From assembly GCF_016704835.1 (NCBI RefSeq), contig NZ_JADIZJ010000022.1, forward strand, positions 81,683 through 145,682: a DNA stretch of 64,000 bases. Reading direction: 5' to 3'. Position numbers and translations under genes: made by a program. Of this stretch, positions 56,388 through 64,000 are shown piece by piece; the stretch's first letter is position 1, and every line of letters starts with the position of its first letter. Source of the DNA: Sphingopyxis sp. GTDB taxonomy: Bacteria; Pseudomonadota; Alphaproteobacteria; Sphingomonadales; Sphingomonadaceae. Under the pieces are notes generated by a model. That model was not told the DNA's origin, searched no databases, and saw nothing but the letters and a program-made list of their open reading frames with translations.

Positions 56388-58859
56388 ATGTCCAATTTGT
56401 CACCCGCGTTTGCCTTTCCCCTCTCACCCGAGCCACTGGTTCTTGCGGCAGCACGATCACTGGTAGCGCGGCTTGATGCCGGCGAGGTCATCACGCGTCC
56501 CACCCTTAATGCTGTGCTCACCGAGCAGTTCGGCGGCAGCGATGCCGAGGCCCGCTGGTCGGTCCGCGATGCCCATGCCGCGCTTGAACTCGCGCAAGTC
56601 CTCTGGTTGCAGAATAGCCCGCAGCTCAGGCTGTCATCACCGCCCGAAACAGCCAGGGACGTGTTTGACCGGCTTGGAGCCCAGTTGCCGAGCCAGACTG
56701 TGCGAAGCGAAGAGCAAATCGAACTGCAACAGTTTGCCACACCGCCACACCTCGCCTGGCTTGCCGCACGCGCTTGCGCCTTCGGCGCATCCGAGGTGGC
56801 GCTCGAACCATCTGCTGGCACGGGGATGCTGGCGGTGTGGGCCGAGGCCGCTGGTGCCCGTCTTGCCTTGAATGAAATCTCACCGCTGCGCCGTGAATGC
56901 CTTGCCAACCTGTTTCCGCAAGCCACGATTTCCGGCCATGATGGCGAGCTGATCGACGAATTGCTCGATCCCAATCTTGCCCCCAGCGTCGTCCTGATGA
57001 ACCCGCCCTATTCGCATGGGGTGGAGCGCGGGGCTGATGGGCGAACGGGCGGTCGGCACCTGCGCTCGGCCTGGAAGCGGCTAGCGGCAGGCGGCAGGCT
57101 CGTTGCTGTGATGCCCGAGTGGTTCGATCTGCATCGCTTTGTTTCAGGCACGACCGGTCCTATCGCTGTGCGCCTCAATGCCCGGATCGAACGCGCTTTC
57201 GTGCGCTCGGGCACCTCGATCACGACCAGGCTTATGGTCCTCGACAAGACCCTGCCGAGCAACGATCCCGTTGCGGCGACCACATCCACGCTTTCCGAGC
57301 TGTGTGACCTCATCGATGCCCTGCCGCCGAGGGAGACCGATCAGTTCCCGGCGGCGATGCCGACGAGGCCGCAGGGAGCTCTGCTGAGCCTCGTAACTGG
57401 CGGGAGCAGCCTGCGCCCAGTTCCACCCGCGCGCGCAGGTGCCGCGACGGACATTGTCCCATGCACCTTTGAAGCTTTGACCGAACCCGCGCCGATCGCC
57501 GAGCAGGTCGGGCACTATCTGCCCTATCGGCCAAGCCGCATTTTGATCCCGGATGCCGCCGATCATCCAACGCCCTTGGTCGAGTCCGTAGCCATGGGTT
57601 CGATCACCGCGCCAATCCCGACACAAGTGCCCTTGCTGCCTTCTGGCCTCATCGCCAAGGGACTGCTCTCTTCGGCGCAGGCGGAAACACTGATCTATGC
57701 TGCCAATGCTCATGCGCGCGATCTTCCGGGCAGGTTCGCGCCGGAAGACAAAGGATGCATCCTCAAACCCAGCGCCGAAGGTCATGCCTATCGTATGGGA
57801 TACTTCCTCGGCGACGGCACCGGGGCTGGGAAGGGGCGCCAGGTCGCCAGCGTCATTCTCGACCGCTGGGTGCGCGGTGAGAAACGCCATATCTGGATAT
57901 CCAAGAACGAAGCCCTGTTGGAGGATGCACGGCGCGACTGGTTGGCGCTGGGAGGCCTGCCCATCGACATTCAGCCGCTCGGTCAATGGAAGCTCGGCAC
58001 GCAGGTTTCGATGCGGGAGGGTATTCTATTCGTCACCTATCCGACCCTGCGCTCCGGCAGGAGCGATGCCACCCGTCTCGACCAGATCATCGAATGGGCG
58101 GGTGAACATTTCGACGGGCTGATGGTCTTCGATGAAGCACACGCCATGGCCAATGCCGCTGGGGGTGAGGGTTCGCGTGGCCGTGTCAAAGGTTCGGAAC
58201 AGGGCATCGCCGGCGTGCGCCTGCAGAACCTGCTGCCCCGCGCCCGAGTGCTCTACGCCTCGGCGACCGGTGCATCGGACGTCAACAACCTCGCCTATGC
58301 AACGCGCCTGGGGCTCTGGGGGCCGGAGACTGCCTTTGCCAACCGCGAAACCTTCGTGGCCGATATCCGTGATGGCGGTATCGCTGCAATGGAACTGGTC
58401 GCGCGCGATCTCAAATCACTCGGCCTCTACACGGCGCGCGCCTTGTCTTTCGCGGGCGTCGAATACGACATTCTCGAGCATTGCCTCACAGAGGACCAGA
58501 TCGCGGTCTACGATGCCTACGCTGAGGCCTGGGCGGTTATCCATACCAATCTGCGCGAGGCGCTCGAGGAAACTCGCATCGTCGATCAGGACAGCGGCAA
58601 CACGCTCAACAGCGGTGCCAAGTCGGCCGCGCTGTCGATTTTCGAGGGAACCAAGCAGCGCTTCTTTGCCCAGCTCCTCCTCTCGATGAAGTTGCCGAGC
58701 CTGATACCGGCAATCGACGCGGCGCTAGCGGAGGGACATGCTGCGGTCGTCCAACTTGTCTCGACCGCTGAGGCCATGCTCGATCGCCGCCTTGCTGATC
58801 TTTCCGATGAGGAACGCGAAGACCTGGAAATCGATCTCAGTCCCCGCGACTATGTGTAA
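56388..58859 (+). pseudogene. Strawberry-notch (Sno) family helicase/methyltransferase, interrupted by a RIT element
   Basis: 823 codons remain. The N-terminal third has a methyltransferase-like domain (ALEPSAGTGMLAVWAEAAGARL, VVLMNPPYSHGVERG). Then follows the Sno superfamily-2 helicase part with Walker A-like GDGTGAGKGR (about 475) and Walker B DEAH (VFDEAHAMANA, about 582). Full relatives run to about 1,400 residues. The reading stops at a TAA that lies in the palindrome at the RIT left junction, right after DLSPRDYV. The missing C-terminal half should lie beyond 64,000. The protein is probably inactive or partial unless the element excises. Confidence 0.9.
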
Positions 58860-58880
58860 TGTTGAGCTCAACATTTACAC
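58854..58880. repeat. 27-bp imperfect palindrome at the left RIT junction
   Basis: gtgtaatgttgag and ctcaacatttacac are inverted arms around a perfect TGTTGAGCTCAACA core, with one extra base in the right arm. It overlaps the first bases of the left terminal repeat and supplies the TAA that ends the Sno frame. Its symmetry suggests a recombinase core site. Confidence 0.75.
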
Positions 58881-58968
58881 ATATTCTTTGCAGTCGCAGT
58901 TTATGTCGAGCGTGGCGGCGGGAGGCGCAGGTTTCCTTCGGTTTTCCATGATTTCACTCCAGATAATT
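58878..58968 (+). repeat. Left terminal inverted repeat of the RIT element
   Basis: Matches the reverse complement of 63909-63999 with two mismatches by eye (positions 58881 and about 58916). It starts cac-a-tattctttgcag and ends ctccagataatt. Beyond base 58968 the two ends diverge. Confidence 0.95.
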
Positions 58969-59108
58969 GCCTGACAAGGTTGAATGCTGGGGCCGTTAGG
59001 ATTGTCGGCACCGCTGGAATGGTGCAGGTTGTAGAAAATCCCCGAGGCAGTCGTTCGTCGCTTTCAATCGAGGTCCCGATGCAAGGCTGTCCGCCATGGA
59101 GATCTGCC

Positions 59109-60413
59109 ATGCCGAACAAACTGCCCAAGCGCCCCATTATCGTTTTTCTCGCAGGGATTTTTCTGGGCTTGCCCGGCGTCGCAGGCGCAGTGACATTGAC
59201 GTCATTAAAAGGCATGGATCTCGAAGGAAGCTATGGCTCGTATGCGCCGCGTGGCGATTGCTCTCGAGGGGCGAGCCTTGAGATCAACGAAACCGGCTTT
59301 ACTTTCAAAGCGTCTGGTCAGACTGTAAAAAGCACCCGGTTTGAGTACGCGGCTTCGTTTCTTGGCCCGACCTATGAAGGCGTTAGCGCGGTCTTTTTTC
59401 CTTTTCCTGTCAATGCCAACGATTTCGGACGCGTGATCTTGACGGTCAATGACGACGAAAAGCGAGGCGTAGTCCGCCTTGAAGCAGACGTCGCGCCTGG
59501 ACAGCGCCTGGATCCGTTCAAGTCAGCGCTCGTGTCGCAATCCCCACTGCTCTTGTGCAAGGGGTCTGGGCCGGCATCTGCTGCTTCAAAAGCACCTCTG
59601 CAAGCAAGGCCAGTCTTGGGAAAACCGACGCCGCTAGCCTGGACCAATCTTGCGAGTTCCATAGGAAAATTCCAAAGTGATTCCGATCCCAACGGAATAG
59701 ATCTTTTGACAAGTGGTCCGATAGCTGACGCGATACGTTCGCGTTTGGGCCGCAAAATAGACCTGCTGGCCAGCAATCTTTCGGCGATATCCGGTCTCCA
59801 ACGACAAGGATCTCTCTATTGGGTTACGGGAAATGCGCCGCATCAAGGCGGTGTAGAGCAAGCCTATGTTTTGCTTGATGCAAATCGCCGTGCTGTTCAA
59901 ATTGGCCTTTGGGAAAAGGGAAAGTTGACGGTCTATGCGCCTCAAGGAGGCCGCTTGCCCGTGCCCCAGGACATTGCTCGCCTGCTTATGGACAGCCCAC
60001 CTGAGGACGCAGTGCCGCTGCCTGGGACTGCTTGGGAGGTCGTGCCGGTCCAAGGTCGCGCCCCAATGGCCTATGTCGATGTAGCTGCTTCGCCAAACAT
60101 CAAGTCGTTTAGCCTGTTTTGTGAAGGCAACCGCCCCATGATGGCCATGCTCCTTAACAAGCCCGCGACGGTGCCGCGCGTTACGGTTACATGGAATTTT
60201 GCTGGTCGATTAATTGACATTCCGACCGGCCGCGCGAACGCTCAGAGCACGTTTTGGCAGGCCAACCTCACTGGTTCCCAACTCATTCCGATGCTTCTCC
60301 GTCAAAACGGTTCGGTTATGCTACGCATCAACGGCCGCCTCGAAGGCGAAGCTTTGTTGGCGGGAGCGCCACTGGCGCTTCGAACTGCGATGCGGACCTG
60401 TGTCAAATTTTGA
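59109..60413 (+). CDS. Exported protein of unknown function, RIT cargo
   Basis: A 434-residue protein with a signal peptide (PIIVFLAGIFLGLPGVAGA). Mature segments include a Cys-containing GSYAPRGDCSRGASLEINETGF, a central YWVTGNAPHQGGVEQAYVLLD and a C-terminal beta-rich part ending in RTC. Four mature-part cysteines could form disulfides. No catalytic motif or known domain is recognised. Base composition is visibly lower in GC than its neighbours, suggesting a separate origin. ATG 59109 follows ggagatctgcc. Its stop overlaps the end of the third recombinase by 11 bp, tail to tail. Confidence 0.75.
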   Translation: MPNKLPKRPIIVFLAGIFLGLPGVAGAVTLTSLKGMDLEGSYGSYAPRGDCSRGASLEINETGFTFKASGQTVKSTRFEYAASFLGPTYEGVSAVFFPFPVNANDFGRVILTVNDDEKRGVVRLEADVAPGQRLDPFKSALVSQSPLLLCKGSGPASAASKAPLQARPVLGKPTPLAWTNLASSIGKFQSDSDPNGIDLLTSGPIADAIRSRLGRKIDLLASNLSAISGLQRQGSLYWVTGNAPHQGGVEQAYVLLDANRRAVQIGLWEKGKLTVYAPQGGRLPVPQDIARLLMDSPPEDAVPLPGTAWEVVPVQGRAPMAYVDVAASPNIKSFSLFCEGNRPMMAMLLNKPATVPRVTVTWNFAGRLIDIPTGRANAQSTFWQANLTGSQLIPMLLRQNGSVMLRINGRLEGEALLAGAPLALRTAMRTCVKF

Positions 60414-61419
60414 CATGACCTCCTGCACGTATTTCCTGAAGCATTGATAGTAGATCGTCGCTTTGCGGCTTGAAGCGCCCGGGCCTGATGGCGGGTGCGC
60501 CGTGAGCCGCGAGGATTTGCAGCTTCTCCTCGGGATCGGCGCGCAAATAGGTCTCGGTGCTCTGGATGCTGGCGTGGCCGAGCCACAATGCAACCTTGCG
60601 AATGTCCCCGGTCGCCGCGAGCGTGTGCATCGCACAGGAATGCCGCAGCACGTGCGGCGTAACCCGCTTGCCAAGGATCGACGGCTGCTTCGTTGCCGCG
60701 GTCTTGACGTGCTCGGCCAAACGGAACGCAAATCCGTCGCGGGTCATGGGCTGCCCGTTGGCATTGAGGAATATCTCGGCAGCTTGCGCGTCGGGCCGTA
60801 TCGCAAGCCACGCGCGCAATACGAACTGGGTCTCTTTCCAGAGCGGCAGGACCCGTTCACGCCGACCCTTGCCCATGATGTGCACGGTGGACAGGGAGCG
60901 GTCCGGGAAATCGCGCAGCTGCAGCGTTACGAGTTCCGACACCCTCAGCCCGCCGGCATAGGCCAGATGCAGCATCGCGCGATCGCGGGTGCCAAGGCGT
61001 GTCCGGGGATCCGGGGCATCGAGCAAAGCCTTGATCTCGGCCCGGTCGAGGTAGTCGATCAGCGCCTTGTCGGTCTTCTTGGTCGGGATCGATCTGACGC
61101 GGAGGGCCAGATCCAGGCAGGCCGGAATCCGATACTCGATGTACCGGAAGAAGGACCGGATCGCGGCGAGCCTGCCATTGCGGGTCCGCACACAGCTGCC
61201 GCGCCCGGTCTCGACATGGTCCAGGAAAGCCATGATCATGTCGGGGCCGAGATCCTCGATCTCAAGATCGGTCGGCCGACGCTTCAGCCGATCGGCAGCG
61301 AACTGAACGAGGAGGACGAAGCAGTTGGCATAAGTCTTCACTGTGTGCGGGCTGACAGCACGTTCGCGTGGCAGATGCTCACGCAGGTATGCCGAGAGAT
61401 GCGGAGCGAGCGCCGTCAT
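60403..61419 (-). CDS. ritC: Tyrosine recombinase, third of the RIT trio
   Basis: A 338-residue tyrosine recombinase with a full active site: Arg in YAGGLRVSELVTL, Lys in HIMGKGRRERV, HVLRHSCAMH, WLGHASIQSTETYLRAD with the Tyr nucleophile. The N-terminal core-binding domain occupies about 1-100. It starts 4 bp inside the end of the second recombinase (ATGA). The C-terminal tail after the Tyr is about 50 residues long. Confidence 0.93.
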   Translation of the reverse strand: MTALAPHLSAYLREHLPRERAVSPHTVKTYANCFVLLVQFAADRLKRRPTDLEIEDLGPDMIMAFLDHVETGRGSCVRTRNGRLAAIRSFFRYIEYRIPACLDLALRVRSIPTKKTDKALIDYLDRAEIKALLDAPDPRTRLGTRDRAMLHLAYAGGLRVSELVTLQLRDFPDRSLSTVHIMGKGRRERVLPLWKETQFVLRAWLAIRPDAQAAEIFLNANGQPMTRDGFAFRLAEHVKTAATKQPSILGKRVTPHVLRHSCAMHTLAATGDIRKVALWLGHASIQSTETYLRADPEEKLQILAAHGAPAIRPGRFKPQSDDLLSMLQEIRAGGHVKI

Positions 61420-62330
61420 GCCGCCTCTCCCCGGTAAAGCTGCTCGCTCGCAGCCGCAATGTCGCGCAGCAGCACCGGAGTGGCCTCGAGATACCAGTAC
61501 GTGTTGGCGACCGACGCGTGCCCCAGATAGACACTGAGACCGGCCATGTGGTGAGCGATGGCCTCCCTGTCAGGTGGGCAGGACTCAAGGGAACGGACAG
61601 CGAAGGTGTGCCGCAGATCGTGGAGTCGCATGCCCGCCGTACCGGTTGGTCCACGATATCCGAGCTGCCGGGCCAATCTGACGAACACGACGTGGGCGCG
61701 CACCTTGTGCGGTGCCCGTCCCCGGATAGTGACGAACAGGTCGTTGCCCCTGGCCGCGTGCTTCTCGCGGAGGGCGAGATAGGCTTCGAGTGCTTGGCGC
61801 GTCGATGGCTGCAAGGCAATCAGCCGCTGCTTGCCAAACTTGCCGTTGCGGACGATCAGGCCATCCTCGACCAGATCTTTGCATTGTAATGCGAGGGCCT
61901 CGGAAATCCGGAGACCTGTCGCCGCCAGCAGCCCGAACAGGTAATGGTACGTGTGTGGGCTGATCGTGCCTTGGGGTGGAACGTCCAATGCAGCAGTCAT
62001 GATCGCCCGCACCTGGTCCGGCTCAATGATGGTCGGCGTCGGGCGTGGCCGCTTGCCCCGACCGAAGACGCCGGCAGGCGGAACTTCGTGGCCTGAATCT
62101 TCGGCGTGAGCGAAAAGGCTGAAGTTACGTGCGGTGTCGAACCTCCGGCGGGCCACATATTGTGAGCTCGACGTATGGCACCAGTCGTAGATGCGCTGGA
62201 CCTGAGTGTGCCGATCGCCGAAACCCCCGGCGTAGGCGGCGTACAGGCGCAGCATGCGTTCCTGTTCAGAGAACTTCAGCCCGAGGCTGCGATGCAGCGC
62301 CACGTATCTGGAAATGTGGATGTTCAGCAT
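61416..62330 (-). CDS. ritB: Tyrosine recombinase, second of the RIT trio
   Basis: A 304-residue recombinase. Arg in LLAATGLRISEALALQ, Lys near NGKFGKQRLIAL, LHDLRHTFAVRSL, LGHASVANTYWYLEATP (Tyr). An insertion in the region before the GH motif (ESCPPDREAIAHHMAG) is typical of this recombinase subgroup. The start overlaps the first gene by 7 bp and has gggaga upstream. Confidence 0.93.
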   Translation of the reverse strand: MLNIHISRYVALHRSLGLKFSEQERMLRLYAAYAGGFGDRHTQVQRIYDWCHTSSSQYVARRRFDTARNFSLFAHAEDSGHEVPPAGVFGRGKRPRPTPTIIEPDQVRAIMTAALDVPPQGTISPHTYHYLFGLLAATGLRISEALALQCKDLVEDGLIVRNGKFGKQRLIALQPSTRQALEAYLALREKHAARGNDLFVTIRGRAPHKVRAHVVFVRLARQLGYRGPTGTAGMRLHDLRHTFAVRSLESCPPDREAIAHHMAGLSVYLGHASVANTYWYLEATPVLLRDIAAASEQLYRGEAA

Positions 62331-63871
62331 GACTGTTCTCCCGGCCAGGGCTGCGCGATCTTCATGAGCATCGGCAGATCGACCTTGGCGTAGATGGCAG
62401 TGGTCTCGGGCGAGCTGTGACGCAGGATGGTCCCGACGGACTCCAGGCCTGCGCCCGCGCGCAGCAGGTTGGTGGCAAGCGAATGCCGGAATATGTGCGA
62501 CCCGGTCGGCACTCCTTCGATCCCACCGCGGTCGCGCGTACGAGCGACGATGCCCGCTATCTCAGCGGACGAGCGGAATGGCCGAAACGGTGCTTGTGCA
62601 CGCAGGAACAGATGCTCTTCGGCGGCCTTCGGGCGGGCTGCCGCAAGATATGCCAGGATCGCGTCGCCAACATCCTGCGGCAATGGCAGGCGGTCCGGTC
62701 GACGCGTCTTGCCCTTGACCGTCAGGTGGCCGGATCGCCAGTCGATGTCGTCGAGACGCATGTTCTGAATATCGGCAGCCCGCAGGCCGAGCCTGGCGAG
62801 CAGGAGAATGATGGCCTTGTCCCGGACTTCCACCGGACGATCTGTCGGACAGGCCGCAATGATCCTCTCGATCGTTGCCGGGTCGACGTGGCGCGGCAGC
62901 GTCGAAAGGCGGTAGCGCTGTACTGATGGAACTGCATGCAACAATGCCGGCCGGCACTCGCCACGCACGACCAGAAACCGGATGTAGCTCCTCATTATCG
63001 TGACGAGCAGCGATGCCGACCCCGGCGTCTCCTTGCTTCGTCGTTGGAATGCGCTCCTGAGTCCGGCGGCATCCCATTGCGAAGGCTCGCCCAGCATTGG
63101 CATGAGCCGTCTGATATCGGTCCGGTAGCGCCGGATCGTCTCGTCCGTGGCGCCGCGGTGTTGCTTGAGCCATGCCAAGTAAGCCGACATGTGCGGGTCA
63201 TCGTCCGCCACCGGTTCAACCGATGGGATGACACCCCGGCCTCGCAGGAACCCGACGAAGTGCCGTGCGCATCGCCGCCGCCGCTTGGTGCCCGTTGCGA
63301 CCAACTTGCCCCGCTTGCGCCAGACCGGGCATCGGCAATCATGCGCTGCATAGTGGTCGATGATCGTGTCATCGATATCGATCCATTGGCGCCGCGCCAT
63401 GCGAAGCCAGGCCACGAAATGCTCGGCCTCGGACCGATAGGCCTGTGCCGGTCCCTCGGCAAGTTGCAGGCGATCGATCGCATCGGAATAGTCGGCGAGG
63501 TGCCGTGGCAGATCGTCGATCCCGTCGTCGACTTCGACGTAGCCTTGATCTTCCAGGAACCGGACGAAGCGCCTGACCCTTGCTGCTTGGTCAGCCTTGT
63601 AGTGCGCTTGCTGCGCCGAATACCGGTGGCACCGGCACCCATGCTTCTCGAACCGCCGGACAGCCCGATCGTCAATCGTGCGGATGGCGATCCTATGCAG
63701 GCCCAGCCAATGCAGGAAATGGCGGACCGCCGCGCCATACAGAACCGCACAGCCTGACTTCTCGTCGAGCGACTGAGAGGAGAGGAATGTGGTGAGAAGG
63801 GTGCCGTGACTGGGCGGGTCTTCGACCCGGAGCGGGGCCGCTCGAAACGGCAATGATGATCTTGATCGCAT
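62324..63871 (-). CDS. ritA: Tyrosine recombinase, first and largest of the RIT trio
   Basis: A 515-residue recombinase. The extended N-terminal half carries two Cys-containing stretches (KHGCRCHRYSAQQAHYK and HDCRCPVWRKRGKLVATG), which may bind metal. The catalytic half has Arg in LLARLGLRAADIQNM, Lys in LTVKGKTRRPDRLPL, SHIFRHSLATNLL, ILRHSSPETTAIYAKVD (Tyr). It starts at ATG 63871 behind aaggaacc, 37 bp inside the right terminal repeat, where its promoter must lie. All three recombinases look intact. Confidence 0.93.
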   Translation of the reverse strand: MRSRSSLPFRAAPLRVEDPPSHGTLLTTFLSSQSLDEKSGCAVLYGAAVRHFLHWLGLHRIAIRTIDDRAVRRFEKHGCRCHRYSAQQAHYKADQAARVRRFVRFLEDQGYVEVDDGIDDLPRHLADYSDAIDRLQLAEGPAQAYRSEAEHFVAWLRMARRQWIDIDDTIIDHYAAHDCRCPVWRKRGKLVATGTKRRRRCARHFVGFLRGRGVIPSVEPVADDDPHMSAYLAWLKQHRGATDETIRRYRTDIRRLMPMLGEPSQWDAAGLRSAFQRRSKETPGSASLLVTIMRSYIRFLVVRGECRPALLHAVPSVQRYRLSTLPRHVDPATIERIIAACPTDRPVEVRDKAIILLLARLGLRAADIQNMRLDDIDWRSGHLTVKGKTRRPDRLPLPQDVGDAILAYLAAARPKAAEEHLFLRAQAPFRPFRSSAEIAGIVARTRDRGGIEGVPTGSHIFRHSLATNLLRAGAGLESVGTILRHSSPETTAIYAKVDLPMLMKIAQPWPGEQSC

Positions 63872-63908
63872 GTTGGTTCCTTCGACTTGTTGAGGTCGAG
63901 GGAACCGT

Positions 63909-63999
63909 AATTATCTGGAGTGAAATCATGGAAAACCGAAGGAAACCTGCGCCTCCCGCCACCACGCTCGACATAAACTGCGACTGCAAAGAATACGTG
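63909..63999 (-). repeat. Right terminal inverted repeat of the RIT element
   Basis: Reverse complement of 58878-58968 with two mismatches. It reaches to one base from the window end, so the host sequence on this side is not visible. Confidence 0.95.
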
Positions 64000-64000
64000 A

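Larger units (their letters stand above)
58878..63999. mobile_element. RIT (recombinase-in-trio) element with cargo gene
   Basis: About 5.1 kb bounded by 91-bp inverted repeats (58878-58968 and 63909-63999). It holds three tandem, overlapping tyrosine recombinase genes on the minus strand, the defining RIT layout. A convergent 1.3-kb cargo gene lies between the left repeat and the trio. It is inserted in the Sno gene of the larger island. Confidence 0.9.
52966..64000. mobile_element. Integrative element at tRNA-Met, left part (right end outside the window)
   Basis: Starts at the tRNA-Met 3' end and carries integrase, DUF5818-like, lytic transglycosylase, CHC2/Toprim and Sno genes, a set common on sphingomonad integrative and plasmid elements. 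A RIT element is nested in the Sno gene. No second copy of the tRNA end was found up to base 64000, so the size is unknown. Confidence 0.8.

Overview
The window looks like part of a sphingomonad (Alphaproteobacteria, Sphingomonadaceae) chromosome, most like Sphingopyxis. The base composition is GC-rich. The gene orders are those of that family: hisG-hisD-nusB-thiL-hppA, serS-surE-nlpD-like, and rsmI-yraN-gshB-dedA divergent from an LpoA-like gene. There are also a CarD regulator, DksA with a single cysteine, DUF465, DUF1465, DUF4403 and DUF2332 genes, and the short palindromic intergenic repeats common in sphingomonads. The genus is an inference.

Layout, 1-52,830 (core chromosome). A partial Baeyer-Villiger monooxygenase is followed by a phosphate locus (phased Pho-box repeats, NUDIX-DUF47, pit). 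Next come a DUF4403 lipoprotein, rimO, a lipase-like hydrolase, DUF423, a K+ channel, a degenerate LytM factor, surE, serS and a large Ser-rich PEP-CTERM protein. Then dksA, PilZ, two DUF465 genes and DUF1465 are followed by DUF2332, hisG-hisD-nusB-thiL-hppA, SDR and carD. Translation and proteostasis genes follow: truA, fmt, recR, def, grpE, hrcA, rph, rdgB, hemW and xerC. After the dedA/gshB/yraN/rsmI block come the LpoA-like gene, infC with an ATA start, NRDE, DUF4287, TetR, an S10 peptidase and uvrB. A DUF3617 lipoprotein, a broken VOC gene and a broken membrane regulator lead into acpP-fabF-mltG, a hydrolase, a peroxiredoxin and a 2H phosphoesterase.

Layout, 52,889-64,000 (mobile DNA). 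A tRNA-Met(CAT) gene is followed at once by a P4-type integrase with gggggtatttt direct repeats just upstream. Then come a DUF5818-like gene, a secreted lytic transglycosylase, a CHC2/Toprim primase-like gene and a Strawberry-notch (Sno) helicase/methyltransferase gene. The Sno gene is cut after about 823 codons by a second element. That element, 58,878-63,999, has 91-bp terminal inverted repeats (2 mismatches by eye). It contains three overlapping tyrosine recombinase genes on the minus strand (a RIT, recombinase-in-trio, element) plus a lower-GC cargo gene for a secreted protein of unknown function. The right end of the host island lies beyond the window.

Sequence quality. Four loci show single-base reading-frame problems: the NUDIX/DUF47 junction, hppA (a compensating -1/+1 pair), the VOC gene and the membrane regulator. 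Some lie at homopolymers and one is in a gene expected to be conserved (hppA). Assembly or sequencing indels are a strong alternative to real pseudogenes.
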